Part shown: positions 1 through 7,736 of the stretch, piece by piece | Numbering within the stretch: the stretch's first letter is position 1 | Layout of the letters: the number at the start of each line of letters is the position of its first letter | Assembly (NCBI GenBank): GCA_964235705.1 | Contig: CAXSDP010000012.1 | Coordinates: 7,232-71,231, forward strand | Origin: RH-AL1 sp964235705 | GTDB lineage: Bacteria > Pseudomonadota > Alphaproteobacteria > Rhizobiales > Beijerinckiaceae | Direction of reading: 5' to 3' | DNA length: 64,000 nt | Translations under genes and position numbers: made by a program | The notes under the pieces: model-generated | What the model saw: the letters and a program-made list of their open reading frames with translations, nothing else | Database searches by the model: none | What the model was told of the DNA's origin: nothing

Positions 1-49
1 CGGCGGGAAGGCCGGCGAGGGTCGCGAGGCGCACACGCTTTCGCGTCAT
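1..49 (-). CDS. N-terminus of an unidentified exported protein (truncated by window edge)
   Basis: On the minus strand an ATG at 49 opens a frame reading MTRKRVRLATLAGLPA before the window ends. The basic start followed by a small-residue hydrophobic stretch looks like the beginning of a signal peptide. No clear ribosome binding site is visible upstream, and only 16 residues can be read, so the product cannot be named. It would be divergent from the peroxidase gene, and the 258 bases between the two would hold both promoters; I see no other gene there. Confidence 0.3.
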   Translation of the reverse strand, partial: MTRKRVRLATLAGLPA

Positions 50-307
50 GACGCGTCATGCGGCAAGATTTTCAAGCGAACACCAACCCTGTCGGTGGGA
101 GCGGGCCGAAGGCGAAGGTCCCGTGCGCTCGGTGCGTCACGGCCGCAAGCTCGCGGCGAGGTCGAGCCGCACCGACCCCACCGCGCCGCGACCACCGTAG
201 GTCCGACGCATCATTTGGAACACGTCCAAAGTGCCGGATATCGCTCGCGGAACCGTTCCGCACCCGATGGTCGAGGCTTAGATAGGGCCGCTCAGAGGAA
301 GGTGTCC

Positions 308-1726
308 ATGGTGGCCGGTTGCCCGTTCTCCACGCGTCGAGGGTTCCTGCGGGTCGGGGGTGCCGTCGCGGCGTCGGCCGCGACCGGCCGCGCCATGGCG
401 GCCCAAGCCACCGGCATCCAAGGGGATCCGGCGACCGAGGGGAATCCAACCACCGACACGAAGGCCGATGGGACAGGGCCAACCGCGCGCGAGCCCTTCT
501 ACGGGGCGCATCAGGGCGGCATCGAGACGAAGCAGCAGGCCAACACGGTGTTCGCCGCGTTCGACGTCACGGCGGGCGACGTCGAGGACCTGGTGCGCGT
601 GCTGCGAGCCTGGACGGTGGCGAGCGCCCGCCTCACCGCCGGCCAGACCGCCGCACCCCTGACCGCCGATCCCGCCTCCGCGCCGGGCGACAGCGGCGAG
701 GTCCTCGGTCTGCCGCCGCGCAGGTTGACCCTGACCTTCGGCTTCGGCCCCGGCCTGTTCGAGAAGAACGGGGTGGACCGTTTCGGACTGCGCGGGCGCA
801 GGCCGGACGCGCTCGCCGACCTGCCCGTTTTCACCGGCGACCAGTTGGAGGAGAGGTTCAGCGGCGGCGACCTTTGCGTCCAGGCCTGCGCCGACGACCA
901 GTTCGTCGCCTTCCACGCCATTCGCCAATTGGCGAGCCTCGCGACGGTCGACCCCTACGCGAAGAACTACGGGGCGCGGGCCCACGGCCCCAAGGGTCAC
1001 GAAGCCAAACCGGGCATCGCCGCCTTGCGTTGGATCCAGACCGGTTTCATCCCCGACAGCCCGGACGGGGGCACGCCCCGCAACCTGCTCGGCTTCAAGG
1101 ACGGGACGATCAACCCCGGCAGCCCGCACCCGGCCGAAACCGCCGACGGGCACACGGTCGGCGCCGGCGGCTTCGGCGAGGTGGTGTGGGTGGATGACGG
1201 GCCGGATTGGATGCGCGGCGGCAGCTACATGGTGATGCGCCGCATCCGCTTGGCCCTCGAGCATTGGGATCGCACGGAGCTGGACTTCCAGGAGGAGGTG
1301 ATCGGCCGGCGCAAGGCGTCGGGGGCGCCCCTCACCGGCGGCGGCGAGTTCACGCCCCTCGACCTCGACGCCACCGACAAGGACGGCAACCCCGTCATCG
1401 CGCAGAACGCCCACGTGCGGCTTGGGTCGGCCGCCATGACGGGCGGTGCCCGCATCATGCGCCGCGCCTACTCCTACAACGACGGCCTGACCTTCATCGC
1501 CGAACGCTGGCCGCCCTGGCGCCAGGGCCTCGAATACGACGCCGGCCTGCTCTTCATCGCCTACCAGCGCGATCCCCGCACCGGCTTCACCCCCATGTTC
1601 CAGCCGATGTCGAAGCTCGACCTGCTGAACCAGTACGCGACCCACATCGGCAGCGCCCTGTTCGCCTGCCCGGGCGGTGTGCGCGAGGGCGAATTCATCG
1701 GGCAGAAGCTGTTCGTCGGCGCCTGA
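308..1726 (+). CDS. efeB: Dyp-type haem peroxidase / deferrochelatase EfeB, Tat-exported
   Basis: This is a 472-residue periplasmic dye-decolourising peroxidase of the EfeB type, which oxidises substrates with H2O2 and in E. coli works with EfeU/EfeO in ferrous iron uptake. The ATG at 308 is chosen because it places a twin-arginine signal (TRRGFLRVG, about residues 9-17) at the N-terminus, followed by an Ala-rich hydrophobic segment. The family motif GxxDG is seen as GFKDG at residues 262-266, and the C-terminal haem-side segment RRAYSYNDG is present. The length is slightly above the roughly 420 residues typical of EfeB. No efeU or efeO is next to it, so an iron-uptake role is inferred only from family; a stand-alone DyP peroxidase is the alternative. 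Confidence 0.9.
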   Translation: MVAGCPFSTRRGFLRVGGAVAASAATGRAMAAQATGIQGDPATEGNPTTDTKADGTGPTAREPFYGAHQGGIETKQQANTVFAAFDVTAGDVEDLVRVLRAWTVASARLTAGQTAAPLTADPASAPGDSGEVLGLPPRRLTLTFGFGPGLFEKNGVDRFGLRGRRPDALADLPVFTGDQLEERFSGGDLCVQACADDQFVAFHAIRQLASLATVDPYAKNYGARAHGPKGHEAKPGIAALRWIQTGFIPDSPDGGTPRNLLGFKDGTINPGSPHPAETADGHTVGAGGFGEVVWVDDGPDWMRGGSYMVMRRIRLALEHWDRTELDFQEEVIGRRKASGAPLTGGGEFTPLDLDATDKDGNPVIAQNAHVRLGSAAMTGGARIMRRAYSYNDGLTFIAERWPPWRQGLEYDAGLLFIAYQRDPRTGFTPMFQPMSKLDLLNQYATHIGSALFACPGGVREGEFIGQKLFVGA

Positions 1727-1748
1727 AGGTTGGGCGCCTGAAGGTTGG
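1718..1748. repeat. 15-bp tandem duplication spanning the efeB stop codon
   Basis: GGCGCCTGAAGGTTGG occurs at 1718-1733 and again at 1733-1748, a perfect tandem copy with a 15-bp period. The first copy contains the TGA stop of efeB, and the second lies directly behind it. It looks like a recent slippage duplication. Confidence 0.8.
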
Positions 1749-1771
1749 CCACGCGAGCTTCGGCGCGTGAG

Positions 1772-2116
1772 CTATCGACTTTTGCGCGCCGCGACCTCCA
1801 GCGCCTCCATGTGGGTGCGCGCCGCGTCCGCCGCCGCGCGCTCGATCGCCCTGTAACGCGACACGAGCGTGAGGCCGAGCGGTGTCAGCGTGGCGCCGCC
1901 GCCGCCCTTGCCGCCGACCTGCCGCTCCGTGATGGCCTCCCCGAAGATCCCGCTCGTTTCCTCCACGAGCTCCCAGGCCCGGCGGTAGGACATGCCCAGC
2001 GCGCGACCGGCGGCGGAAATCGAGCCGAGCGCCGCGATCTGCTCGAGGAGGTCGATCTTCCCGTGCCCGATCCGGGCGCCGGTGCCTAAATCGATCCGCA
2101 CTTTGAGCGACGACAT
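1772..2116 (-). CDS. modE: ModE-like molybdate-responsive transcriptional regulator (single HTH domain)
   Basis: The product is a 114-residue LysR-type winged-helix protein, matching the N-terminal DNA-binding domain of ModE and lacking the C-terminal MOP/TOBE ligand domains. The start at 2116 gives MSSLKVRIDL, and the helix-turn-helix core is GSISAAGRALGMSYRRAWEL followed by a Gly-rich wing (GGKGGGGATLT), both typical of ModE. Short ModE-type proteins of this size are widespread in proteobacteria. It is divergent from a molybdate-type binding-protein gene, which supports a role as its local regulator. How it senses metal without MOP domains is not evident from the sequence. Confidence 0.8.
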   Translation of the reverse strand: MSSLKVRIDLGTGARIGHGKIDLLEQIAALGSISAAGRALGMSYRRAWELVEETSGIFGEAITERQVGGKGGGGATLTPLGLTLVSRYRAIERAAADAARTHMEALEVAARKSR

Positions 2117-2251
2117 CGTCCGAAACTCCGGTTGCGTGATGAGGCAACGATCATAACCCACGAAAGGGACCGGACCTACGCAAGTGGGCGCGCGGACGAC
2201 CGCCGATGCCCGGCTCGTCCGGCGTCCGTCGCTTGAACCGGCGAGGCCACG

Positions 2252-2280
2252 TTGCCGCGTTATGGTGTTTCGACTATAAC
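2252..2280 (+). promoter_or_regulatory. Predicted sigma-70 promoter overlapping a ModE-like inverted repeat
   Basis: TTGCCG (2252-2257) and TATAAC (2275-2280), spaced by 17 bp, form a good sigma-70-type promoter upstream of the binding-protein gene at 2311. An inverted repeat GTTAT (2259-2263) / ATAAC (2276-2280) overlaps the spacer and -10 element. The half-sites resemble the CGTTAT / ATAACG arms of known ModE operators, and a bound ModE would block RNA polymerase. The operator assignment is inference. Confidence 0.45.
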
Positions 2281-2310
2281 TATCGCGAAGACCACCACCG
2301 GGATGCCTCG

Positions 2311-3195
2311 ATGCTTCGGACGACCTCGCCGCTGTTGACGGCATCCCTCCTGGCGTCCGGCATGTTGATGGGCGGCACGGCCGTCCTGGCAGCCGGCACG
2401 GCGGTGGCGGCCGACGTCAGCGTGCTCTACGCCGGCTCGCTCGTGAACCTGATGGAGCACGGCGTCGGCGCCGCCTTCGACGAGGCGAGCGGCGAAACGT
2501 TCCACGGTTTCGCGGGAGGATCGAACGGGCTCGCCAACCAGATCAAGGGGAAGCTGCGGCGCGGCGACGTCTTCCTCAGCGCGACCCCCAACGTCAACGA
2601 CACCCTAATGGGGAGCGCCAACGGCGATTGGGTCAAGTGGTACGTCGGCTTCGCCCAGTCCCCCATCGTCATCGGCTACAACCCCAAGGGCAGGTTCGCG
2701 GCCGACTTCAAGGCCAAGCCCTGGTACGAGGTGCTGCGGGAGCCCGGCATCCGCATCGGCCGCACCGATCCCAAGCTCGACCCGAAAGGCGCGCTGACGG
2801 TGAGGCTGATGGACCACGCAGAGGAGGTCTACCATCAGCCGGGGCTGGCGAAGGCGGTGCTCGGGGCGCCCGGCAACCCGGACCAGGTGCAGCTGGAGGA
2901 AAGCCTCGTCGGGCGGCTGCAATCGGGTGAACTCGACGCAGGCTTCTTCTACTCGACGGAAACCACGGACCTGCGCATCCCGGCGGTCCCGCTACCGCCG
3001 GCGGTCGCGCTCTCCGCGCATTACACCGTGACGGTGCTGCGCGATGCGGCGAACCCCGCCGGCGCGGCCAAGTTCGTGAACTTCCTCCTGAGCCGACGGG
3101 GGGAGGACGTCATGCGGGCGCACGGGCTCGAGACGGTCAAGCCGGCCGTCGGCGGGGACGCGGCGGCGGTGCCGGGAGCGATCCACCTGAAGTGA
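2311..3195 (+). CDS. Periplasmic molybdate/tungstate-type ABC substrate-binding protein
   Basis: A 294-residue exported solute-binding protein of the ModA/WtpA superfamily, which captures molybdate or tungstate oxyanions for import. The ATG at 2311 begins an N-terminal signal peptide of about 33 residues ending near AVAAD. The first beta strand and anion loop read VLYAGSLVNLMEHGV, close to the archaeal WtpA start, followed by the FAGGSNGLANQIKG region. It is divergent from the ModE-like regulator, and its TGA overlaps the GTG of the permease-ATPase gene by 4 nt. Substrate choice between molybdate, tungstate and sulfate-like ions cannot be decided from sequence; the ModE neighbour favours molybdate or tungstate. 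Confidence 0.82.
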   Translation: MLRTTSPLLTASLLASGMLMGGTAVLAAGTAVAADVSVLYAGSLVNLMEHGVGAAFDEASGETFHGFAGGSNGLANQIKGKLRRGDVFLSATPNVNDTLMGSANGDWVKWYVGFAQSPIVIGYNPKGRFAADFKAKPWYEVLREPGIRIGRTDPKLDPKGALTVRLMDHAEEVYHQPGLAKAVLGAPGNPDQVQLEESLVGRLQSGELDAGFFYSTETTDLRIPAVPLPPAVALSAHYTVTVLRDAANPAGAAKFVNFLLSRRGEDVMRAHGLETVKPAVGGDAAAVPGAIHLK

Positions 3196-5081
3196 GGGCG
3201 CGGGCGGACGACGCCATTCCGGCGCCCACATCCCGCGCCGCGCCGGGCCGACCCCGCTTGCCCATCGCCTTGCCGCTGCTGGGCGGGTTGCTGGCCTTCT
3301 ACCTCCTCGCGCCGTTCGTCGCCGGCCTGGGCGAGTTCGGCCTCGCGGACTGGCGCGGCATGGACGGCTACGGCCTGGCGCGGGCCAGCCTCACATCGGT
3401 CACCAGCGCCAGCCTCGCCACGCTGATGGTGGCGCTCGGCGGCATCCCGCTCGGCTACCTGCTGGCCAGGGTGCGCGGCCGCGCCATGGGCCTGCTCGGC
3501 TTCCTCGTCCAGCTGCCGCTGGCCCTGCCGCCGCTCGCCAGCGGCGTCCTGCTGCTGTTCCTGTTCGGCTACGCGAGCCCGCTCGGCCGACTGTCGGATG
3601 GCCGGCTGACCGATTCCTTCACCGGCATCGTGCTCGCGGAAGCGTTCGTCGCCGCCCCTTTCCTCATCATCGCCGCGCGCTCCGCCTTCGTCGGCGTCGA
3701 CCCCGTGCTGGAAGACGTCGCGGCGACACTCGGCCACCGGCCGGGTGCGGTGTTTTGCCGCGTCAGCCTGCCGCTGGCGTGGCGGGTGATCTGGGCCGGC
3801 GTGCTGCTCACGTGGCTGCGCGCCTTCGGCGAGTTCGGCGCCACCGTGATGCTCGCCTACCATCCCACCTCGCTGCCGATCTACACCTACGTCGCCTTCG
3901 AGGGGCAGGGCCTGCCGGCCATGCTGCCGATCCTGGTGCCGACGCTGGCGGCCGCGGTGCTCGTCATGGCGGCGAGCCAGGTCGGTCTCGGCGGGCGACG
4001 CGCGCGACATCGCCGAGGGATGGCGACCGCCGCCGATCCGCCGGCCAGCGCCGAGCCGTCGGCGGTCCCGTCCGGCGCGGCGCGGGGACGGCCGCTCGCG
4101 CTGGCCTACCATCGGCGGCTCCCCGGCTTCACGCTCGATGTCGCCTGGCGGACGGACGCGCGCCGCTTGGCGATCCTCGGCGCGTCCGGGTCCGGCAAGT
4201 CGGCGACGCTGCGCCTCCTCGCCGGCCTGGACCGGGCGGACGCGGCCTCGCTCCATTTCGACGGCGCCGACCTGACCGCCCTGCCCGCCTACGCGCGCGG
4301 CATCGCCTACGTCCCGCAATCCTACGCGCTCCCCCCGCACCTCAGCGTCGCGGAGCAGGTCCGCTTCGCCGTCGGCTGCGACGCGGGGCGGGCGCGGCAC
4401 TGGATCGAGCGGCTCGGCCTCGCCGGGCTGGAGGATCGACGTCCGGCCGAGCTGTCGCTGGGCCAGCAGCAGCGCGTCGCCCTGGCGCGGGCCTTGGCGC
4501 GCCCGTCCCGCCTGCTGCTGCTGGACGAGCCGTTCTCCGCGCTCGACGCGCCCCTGCGGGGACGGCTGCGCGCCGAGATGCAGGCGCTGCAGGGGGAGGT
4601 CGAGGCGACCACCATCCTCGTCACGCACGATCCGGCGGAGGCGATGCTGCTCGCCGACGAGATCGCGCTGCTCGACGCCGGCCGCGTGCTCCGGTGCGGC
4701 CCGGTCGAGGACGTTTACCGGCGGCCCGGCGGCGAGGTAGCGGCGCGCCTGCTGGGCGCGGAAAGCATCGCGGCCGGCGTCGCGGTCGGCCCGGACCGGA
4801 TCGCGTGCGGCGACGTGCGCCTCGCCGTCGCCGGGCCGCCCCTCGCCGCCGGTCCGGTGGGATGGTCGGTCCGCGCCGAGGGGATCTCCCTTCGCGCCGA
4901 CGGCGGGCTGGAGGCCACCCTGCTGCGCGCCGACGAGCCCCGGGGCGGGCGACGCCGGCTCACGCTGCGGCTCGGCGACGCGCTCCTCCACGCGACGGTC
5001 GACCCGGGGTGCGAGGCCCGGCCCGGCCCGTGCCGGGTGGCGATCGACCCCGCCACCATGCAAGTGTGGCCCCGTCCCTGA
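3192..5081 (+). CDS. Fused ABC transporter: ModB-type permease + ModC-type ATPase in one polypeptide
   Basis: A 629-residue protein joining a complete inner-membrane permease to an ABC ATPase. Residues about 20-270 carry hydrophobic helices and the cytoplasmic coupling motif with EDVAATLGHRPGAVFCRVSL. After a Pro/Ala-rich linker (about 275-300) comes the nucleotide-binding domain: Walker A GASGSGKS (330-337), signature LSLGQQQR (421-428) and Walker B LLLLDEP (D445, E446). The C-terminal part (about 530-629) resembles a TOBE/MOP-like domain. The GTG start at 3192 overlaps the binding-protein stop as GTGA, showing translational coupling. In most bacteria these are separate modB and modC genes. 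No stop or frameshift separates the two halves here. It should import the anion delivered by the preceding binding protein. Confidence 0.88.
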   Translation: MRARADDAIPAPTSRAAPGRPRLPIALPLLGGLLAFYLLAPFVAGLGEFGLADWRGMDGYGLARASLTSVTSASLATLMVALGGIPLGYLLARVRGRAMGLLGFLVQLPLALPPLASGVLLLFLFGYASPLGRLSDGRLTDSFTGIVLAEAFVAAPFLIIAARSAFVGVDPVLEDVAATLGHRPGAVFCRVSLPLAWRVIWAGVLLTWLRAFGEFGATVMLAYHPTSLPIYTYVAFEGQGLPAMLPILVPTLAAAVLVMAASQVGLGGRRARHRRGMATAADPPASAEPSAVPSGAARGRPLALAYHRRLPGFTLDVAWRTDARRLAILGASGSGKSATLRLLAGLDRADAASLHFDGADLTALPAYARGIAYVPQSYALPPHLSVAEQVRFAVGCDAGRARHWIERLGLAGLEDRRPAELSLGQQQRVALARALARPSRLLLLDEPFSALDAPLRGRLRAEMQALQGEVEATTILVTHDPAEAMLLADEIALLDAGRVLRCGPVEDVYRRPGGEVAARLLGAESIAAGVAVGPDRIACGDVRLAVAGPPLAAGPVGWSVRAEGISLRADGGLEATLLRADEPRGGRRRLTLRLGDALLHATVDPGCEARPGPCRVAIDPATMQVWPRP

Positions 5082-5110
5082 AGACGGTCGATCCCCGGAG
5101 GAAGTCGCCC

Positions 5111-5920
5111 ATGTGTCCGCCCGCGATGGACCCGCCGATCCCATCGCCCGCGCGGCTCCTCGTCGCCACGCCCTGTTTCGGCGGCCTCGTCCACCATGGC
5201 TACATGCTCTCGATCTGCGCGCTGATGGACCGTGCGGCGAGCGAGGGCTTCGCCGTCGACCTCGCGCTGATGGCCGGCGACGCGCTGATCACGCGCTCGC
5301 GCAGCGTCCTCGTCGCCCGCTTGCTCGACCACGCGCGAGCGACCCACTTGTTGTTCGTCGACGCTGACATCGCCTTCGAGCCGAGCCAAGTGATCCGCAT
5401 GCTGCGCTTCGATCGCGACTTCGTGGCGGGCCTGTATCCGGTCAAGTCGATCGACTGGGCGGCGGTGCCGCGCCGGGTCGTCGGTGGCGAAACGCTGCCC
5501 TCCGCCGGCCTCACCTACGTGGGGACGCCGCTGGAGGGCGCGAATGCCCGCGTGGTCGACGGCTTCGCCGCCGCGCGTTACGCCGGGACCGGGTTGCAAC
5601 TCATCAAGCGGGCGGTCCTGGAGCGCATGGTCGCCGCCCATCCCGAGCTGCGCTTCCGCTCCGTGCACACGCTGGCTGGCGCCTTGCCGCCGAGCGACAA
5701 CCTTTGCGCCCTGTTCGACCCCGAGATCGACCCGGAAACCGGCGCCTACCTCAGCGAGGACTACGCCTTCTGCCGCCGCTGGCGCGCGCTCGGCGGCGAC
5801 ATCTGGCTGGACCTGCGGAGCCGGATCACCCACGTCGGGACGGATCGGTTCGAGGGCGACGCGGCGACGCGCTTCGCGACCCTCCTCGCGGGATCGTCGA
5901 CCCCGGCCGACGAACCTTGA
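5111..5920 (+). CDS. GT-A-fold glycosyltransferase-like protein
   Basis: A 269-residue soluble protein. The ATG at 5111 is preceded by a strong GGAGGAAG ribosome binding site 7 nt upstream. Near the N-terminus LLVATPCFGGLVHHGY resembles the opening beta strand of a GT-A Rossmann-like fold. LLFVDADIAFEP contains a DxD metal/nucleotide-sugar motif, and a later acidic segment (LSEDYAFCRRW) is typical of family-2-like transferases. It has no membrane segments. It follows the transporter gene by 29 nt, possibly co-transcribed, but the two functions look unrelated. The acceptor and donor sugar are unknown. Confidence 0.55.
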   Translation: MCPPAMDPPIPSPARLLVATPCFGGLVHHGYMLSICALMDRAASEGFAVDLALMAGDALITRSRSVLVARLLDHARATHLLFVDADIAFEPSQVIRMLRFDRDFVAGLYPVKSIDWAAVPRRVVGGETLPSAGLTYVGTPLEGANARVVDGFAAARYAGTGLQLIKRAVLERMVAAHPELRFRSVHTLAGALPPSDNLCALFDPEIDPETGAYLSEDYAFCRRWRALGGDIWLDLRSRITHVGTDRFEGDAATRFATLLAGSSTPADEP

Positions 5921-6148
5921 CACGGGCTCGCCGTCATCCTCGGCGCGACGGGAAGGACAGCCATGGCCGGTCCCCTCGAAGGCGGCAGCCATCGCCCCTC
6001 GCACGACCTCGAGGAGGTCAGCGAGGGCGCGTCGTTCCATAGCAAGCGGGGCCTCGCCTACCGCTCCCCAACGAGCAGGAGAGCGTGGCCCTGCCGGCGG
6101 CGTTCGATAGCGGGGTGGATTGGAGTAAGGCCGGGGGTCGCGTTGCCC
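5921..6148. other. Intergenic stretch with one possible small ORF start
   Basis: No confident gene is seen. An ATG at 5963 has a good GGAAGGA site 6 nt upstream and begins MAGPLEGGSHRPSHD, but the frame then runs on as an Arg-rich antisense shadow of the downstream transglycosylase gene. It may be a decayed small gene or chance. Confidence 0.3.
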
Positions 6149-7072
6149 CTACTGATCGCTCGGCGGATCGACGTCGTAATCGGCGTCGCCGCCCTGCCGG
6201 CCGCCGGTTCCGCGCGGGCTGCGCGCGGCGCGCGGCGCGTCATCGCCGCCACCCCGGTAGCCTTCCTCCGAGCCGCCCGCGAGGCGCGTGGCGAAGTAGG
6301 CGATCGTGCGGGAATAAACCGACGACTTGTTCCACTCCTGGATGGCGGCGAAGTTGGGCTGACCGGGCGCCCAGCCGGCGCCCCGCTGCCAACCGTGCTG
6401 CTGGAGGAAGTGGGCGGTCGAGGCCAGCACGTCGGGGGGGCTGTGGTTGAGGTCGGGCGTGCCGCCACCGCCGTAGCTGACGGCGGATTTGATGTAGGTC
6501 GAGGGCATGAACTGGGTTTGCCCGATCTCGCCGGCCCAGGCCCCGCGCGAGGCGGGCGAGGCGGCGCCGCGCTGCACCATCCGCAGCGCGTCGAACAGCT
6601 CCGCCTTGAACATGTCCGAGCGCCGGCAGTCGTAGGCCAGCGTCGCGATCGAGCGGATCGTGGGGAAGGTGCCGCTCACCGCGCCGAAGTCCGTTTCCAG
6701 GCCCCAGATCGCCAGCAGCACGGGGGCGGACACGCCGTAGCGCTGCTCGATGGAGGCGAACACCGGGGCGTAGCGCTTCTCCAGCGCCTTGGCGCGGCCG
6801 AGGCGCGGGGGCACCATGCGCTGCGAGAACTGCTCGAAGCTTTGGCGGAAGACACCCTGGCCGTGGTCGTGGCGCACCACGTTCTGGTCGAAGCTGACGC
6901 CGGACAATCCTTCGTCGACGGCGCTGGCGGAGATGCCCTGGGCGATCGCCTCCTGCCGGATCTTGGACAACCAGGCCGGGAAGCCGGCCGGATCGCGGCA
7001 GCTCGCGGCGAAGCCCGGCCCCGCCATCGTCAAGCCGAACAGCATCGCCGCCGTCCGCATCACCGCACGCAT
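6149..7072 (-). CDS. MltB-family lytic murein transglycosylase (short form)
   Basis: A 307-residue periplasmic lytic transglycosylase (SLT_2 family), which cleaves the MurNAc-GlcNAc bond of peptidoglycan with formation of 1,6-anhydroMurNAc. The start at 7072 has GGAG 7 nt upstream and gives a signal peptide ending near FAASC. The catalytic glutamate is E126 in WGLETDFG, and downstream GQTQFMPSTYIKSAVSYGG is the family's substrate-groove signature. The C-terminus (about residues 260-307) is a low-complexity Gly/Arg/Asp tail and, unlike the paralogue at 7737, there is no peptidoglycan-binding domain. The two genes lie on either side of a small secreted-protein gene. Confidence 0.88.
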   Translation of the reverse strand: MRAVMRTAAMLFGLTMAGPGFAASCRDPAGFPAWLSKIRQEAIAQGISASAVDEGLSGVSFDQNVVRHDHGQGVFRQSFEQFSQRMVPPRLGRAKALEKRYAPVFASIEQRYGVSAPVLLAIWGLETDFGAVSGTFPTIRSIATLAYDCRRSDMFKAELFDALRMVQRGAASPASRGAWAGEIGQTQFMPSTYIKSAVSYGGGGTPDLNHSPPDVLASTAHFLQQHGWQRGAGWAPGQPNFAAIQEWNKSSVYSRTIAYFATRLAGGSEEGYRGGGDDAPRAARSPRGTGGRQGGDADYDVDPPSDQ

Positions 7073-7269
7073 GGAGTCACTCCAAAGGATCATTCGCCAA
7101 GGTCGCCCGCGCGGGAGGCGCGCGGACCGGCGCGGCGACGCTAAGCAGGCTTGTGCGGCGCTGGCAAGGCGGGTGCCGAAGGCTGGTCGAGCGAGGAGGG
7201 GGGTGCGCCGACGGCACCCGTTGAACTCGCGCGTCAGGCCCGCCATTGTCCACGCAACGGAGATCCATC

Positions 7270-7692
7270 ATGAGAAGCGGTACCCTCATCATCGCGGCGG
7301 TGCTCGCCTTCGGCGCGGTAGGCGAAGCCCAGGCGCGGGCGCAGCACGGCGGCGACGGTGGCGTTCCAAACCTCGACGTGAAGACGTCGTGCAGCGACGC
7401 CCAGAAGTTCAGCACCGACGACGGCAAGTCGGCCTACAAGGGCTGCATGCAGGACGAGAGCAACGCCAAGGCCGAGTTGGCCAAACGTTGGGGCACGTTC
7501 CGGACCAAGGACCGGCAGGATTGCGTGCAACAGGGGATCACGCCCAGCCCGAGCTACGTCGAGGTGCTGACCTGCCTGGAGATGAACACGGACGCGATCA
7601 AGAACGCGCCGCGCGTCGACGGCAAGCCCGTGCCGCAGATCGGCGGGCCGGTCGCGCCGGGCCTGGGCAGCGGCCCGGCCCCGAAGACCTGA
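7270..7692 (+). CDS. Small secreted Cys-containing protein of unknown function
   Basis: A 140-residue predicted exported protein. The ATG at 7270 has GGAG 7 nt upstream and begins a signal peptide (MRSGTLIIAAVLAFGAVG...). The mature part has four cysteines, in SCSDAQKF, YKGCMQDE, DRQDCVQQ and VLTCLEM, spaced so as to allow two disulfides, and a Pro/Gly-rich C-terminal tail. I do not recognise a named family, although similar short four-cysteine secreted proteins are common in Hyphomicrobiales. It is divergent from one MltB-type transglycosylase and convergent with another, so a cell-wall association is possible but unproven. Confidence 0.7.
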   Translation: MRSGTLIIAAVLAFGAVGEAQARAQHGGDGGVPNLDVKTSCSDAQKFSTDDGKSAYKGCMQDESNAKAELAKRWGTFRTKDRQDCVQQGITPSPSYVEVLTCLEMNTDAIKNAPRVDGKPVPQIGGPVAPGLGSGPAPKT

Positions 7693-7736
7693 ACCAGCCT
7701 ACCTTGCCATCGTCGGTCCCCGGCGCCTGGTGAGGC

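Noticed and set aside
3021..5144. Long antisense reading frame over the permease-ATPase gene
   Set aside because: Arg/Ala/Gly-rich translation without family motifs; a codon-bias shadow of the GC-rich sense gene.
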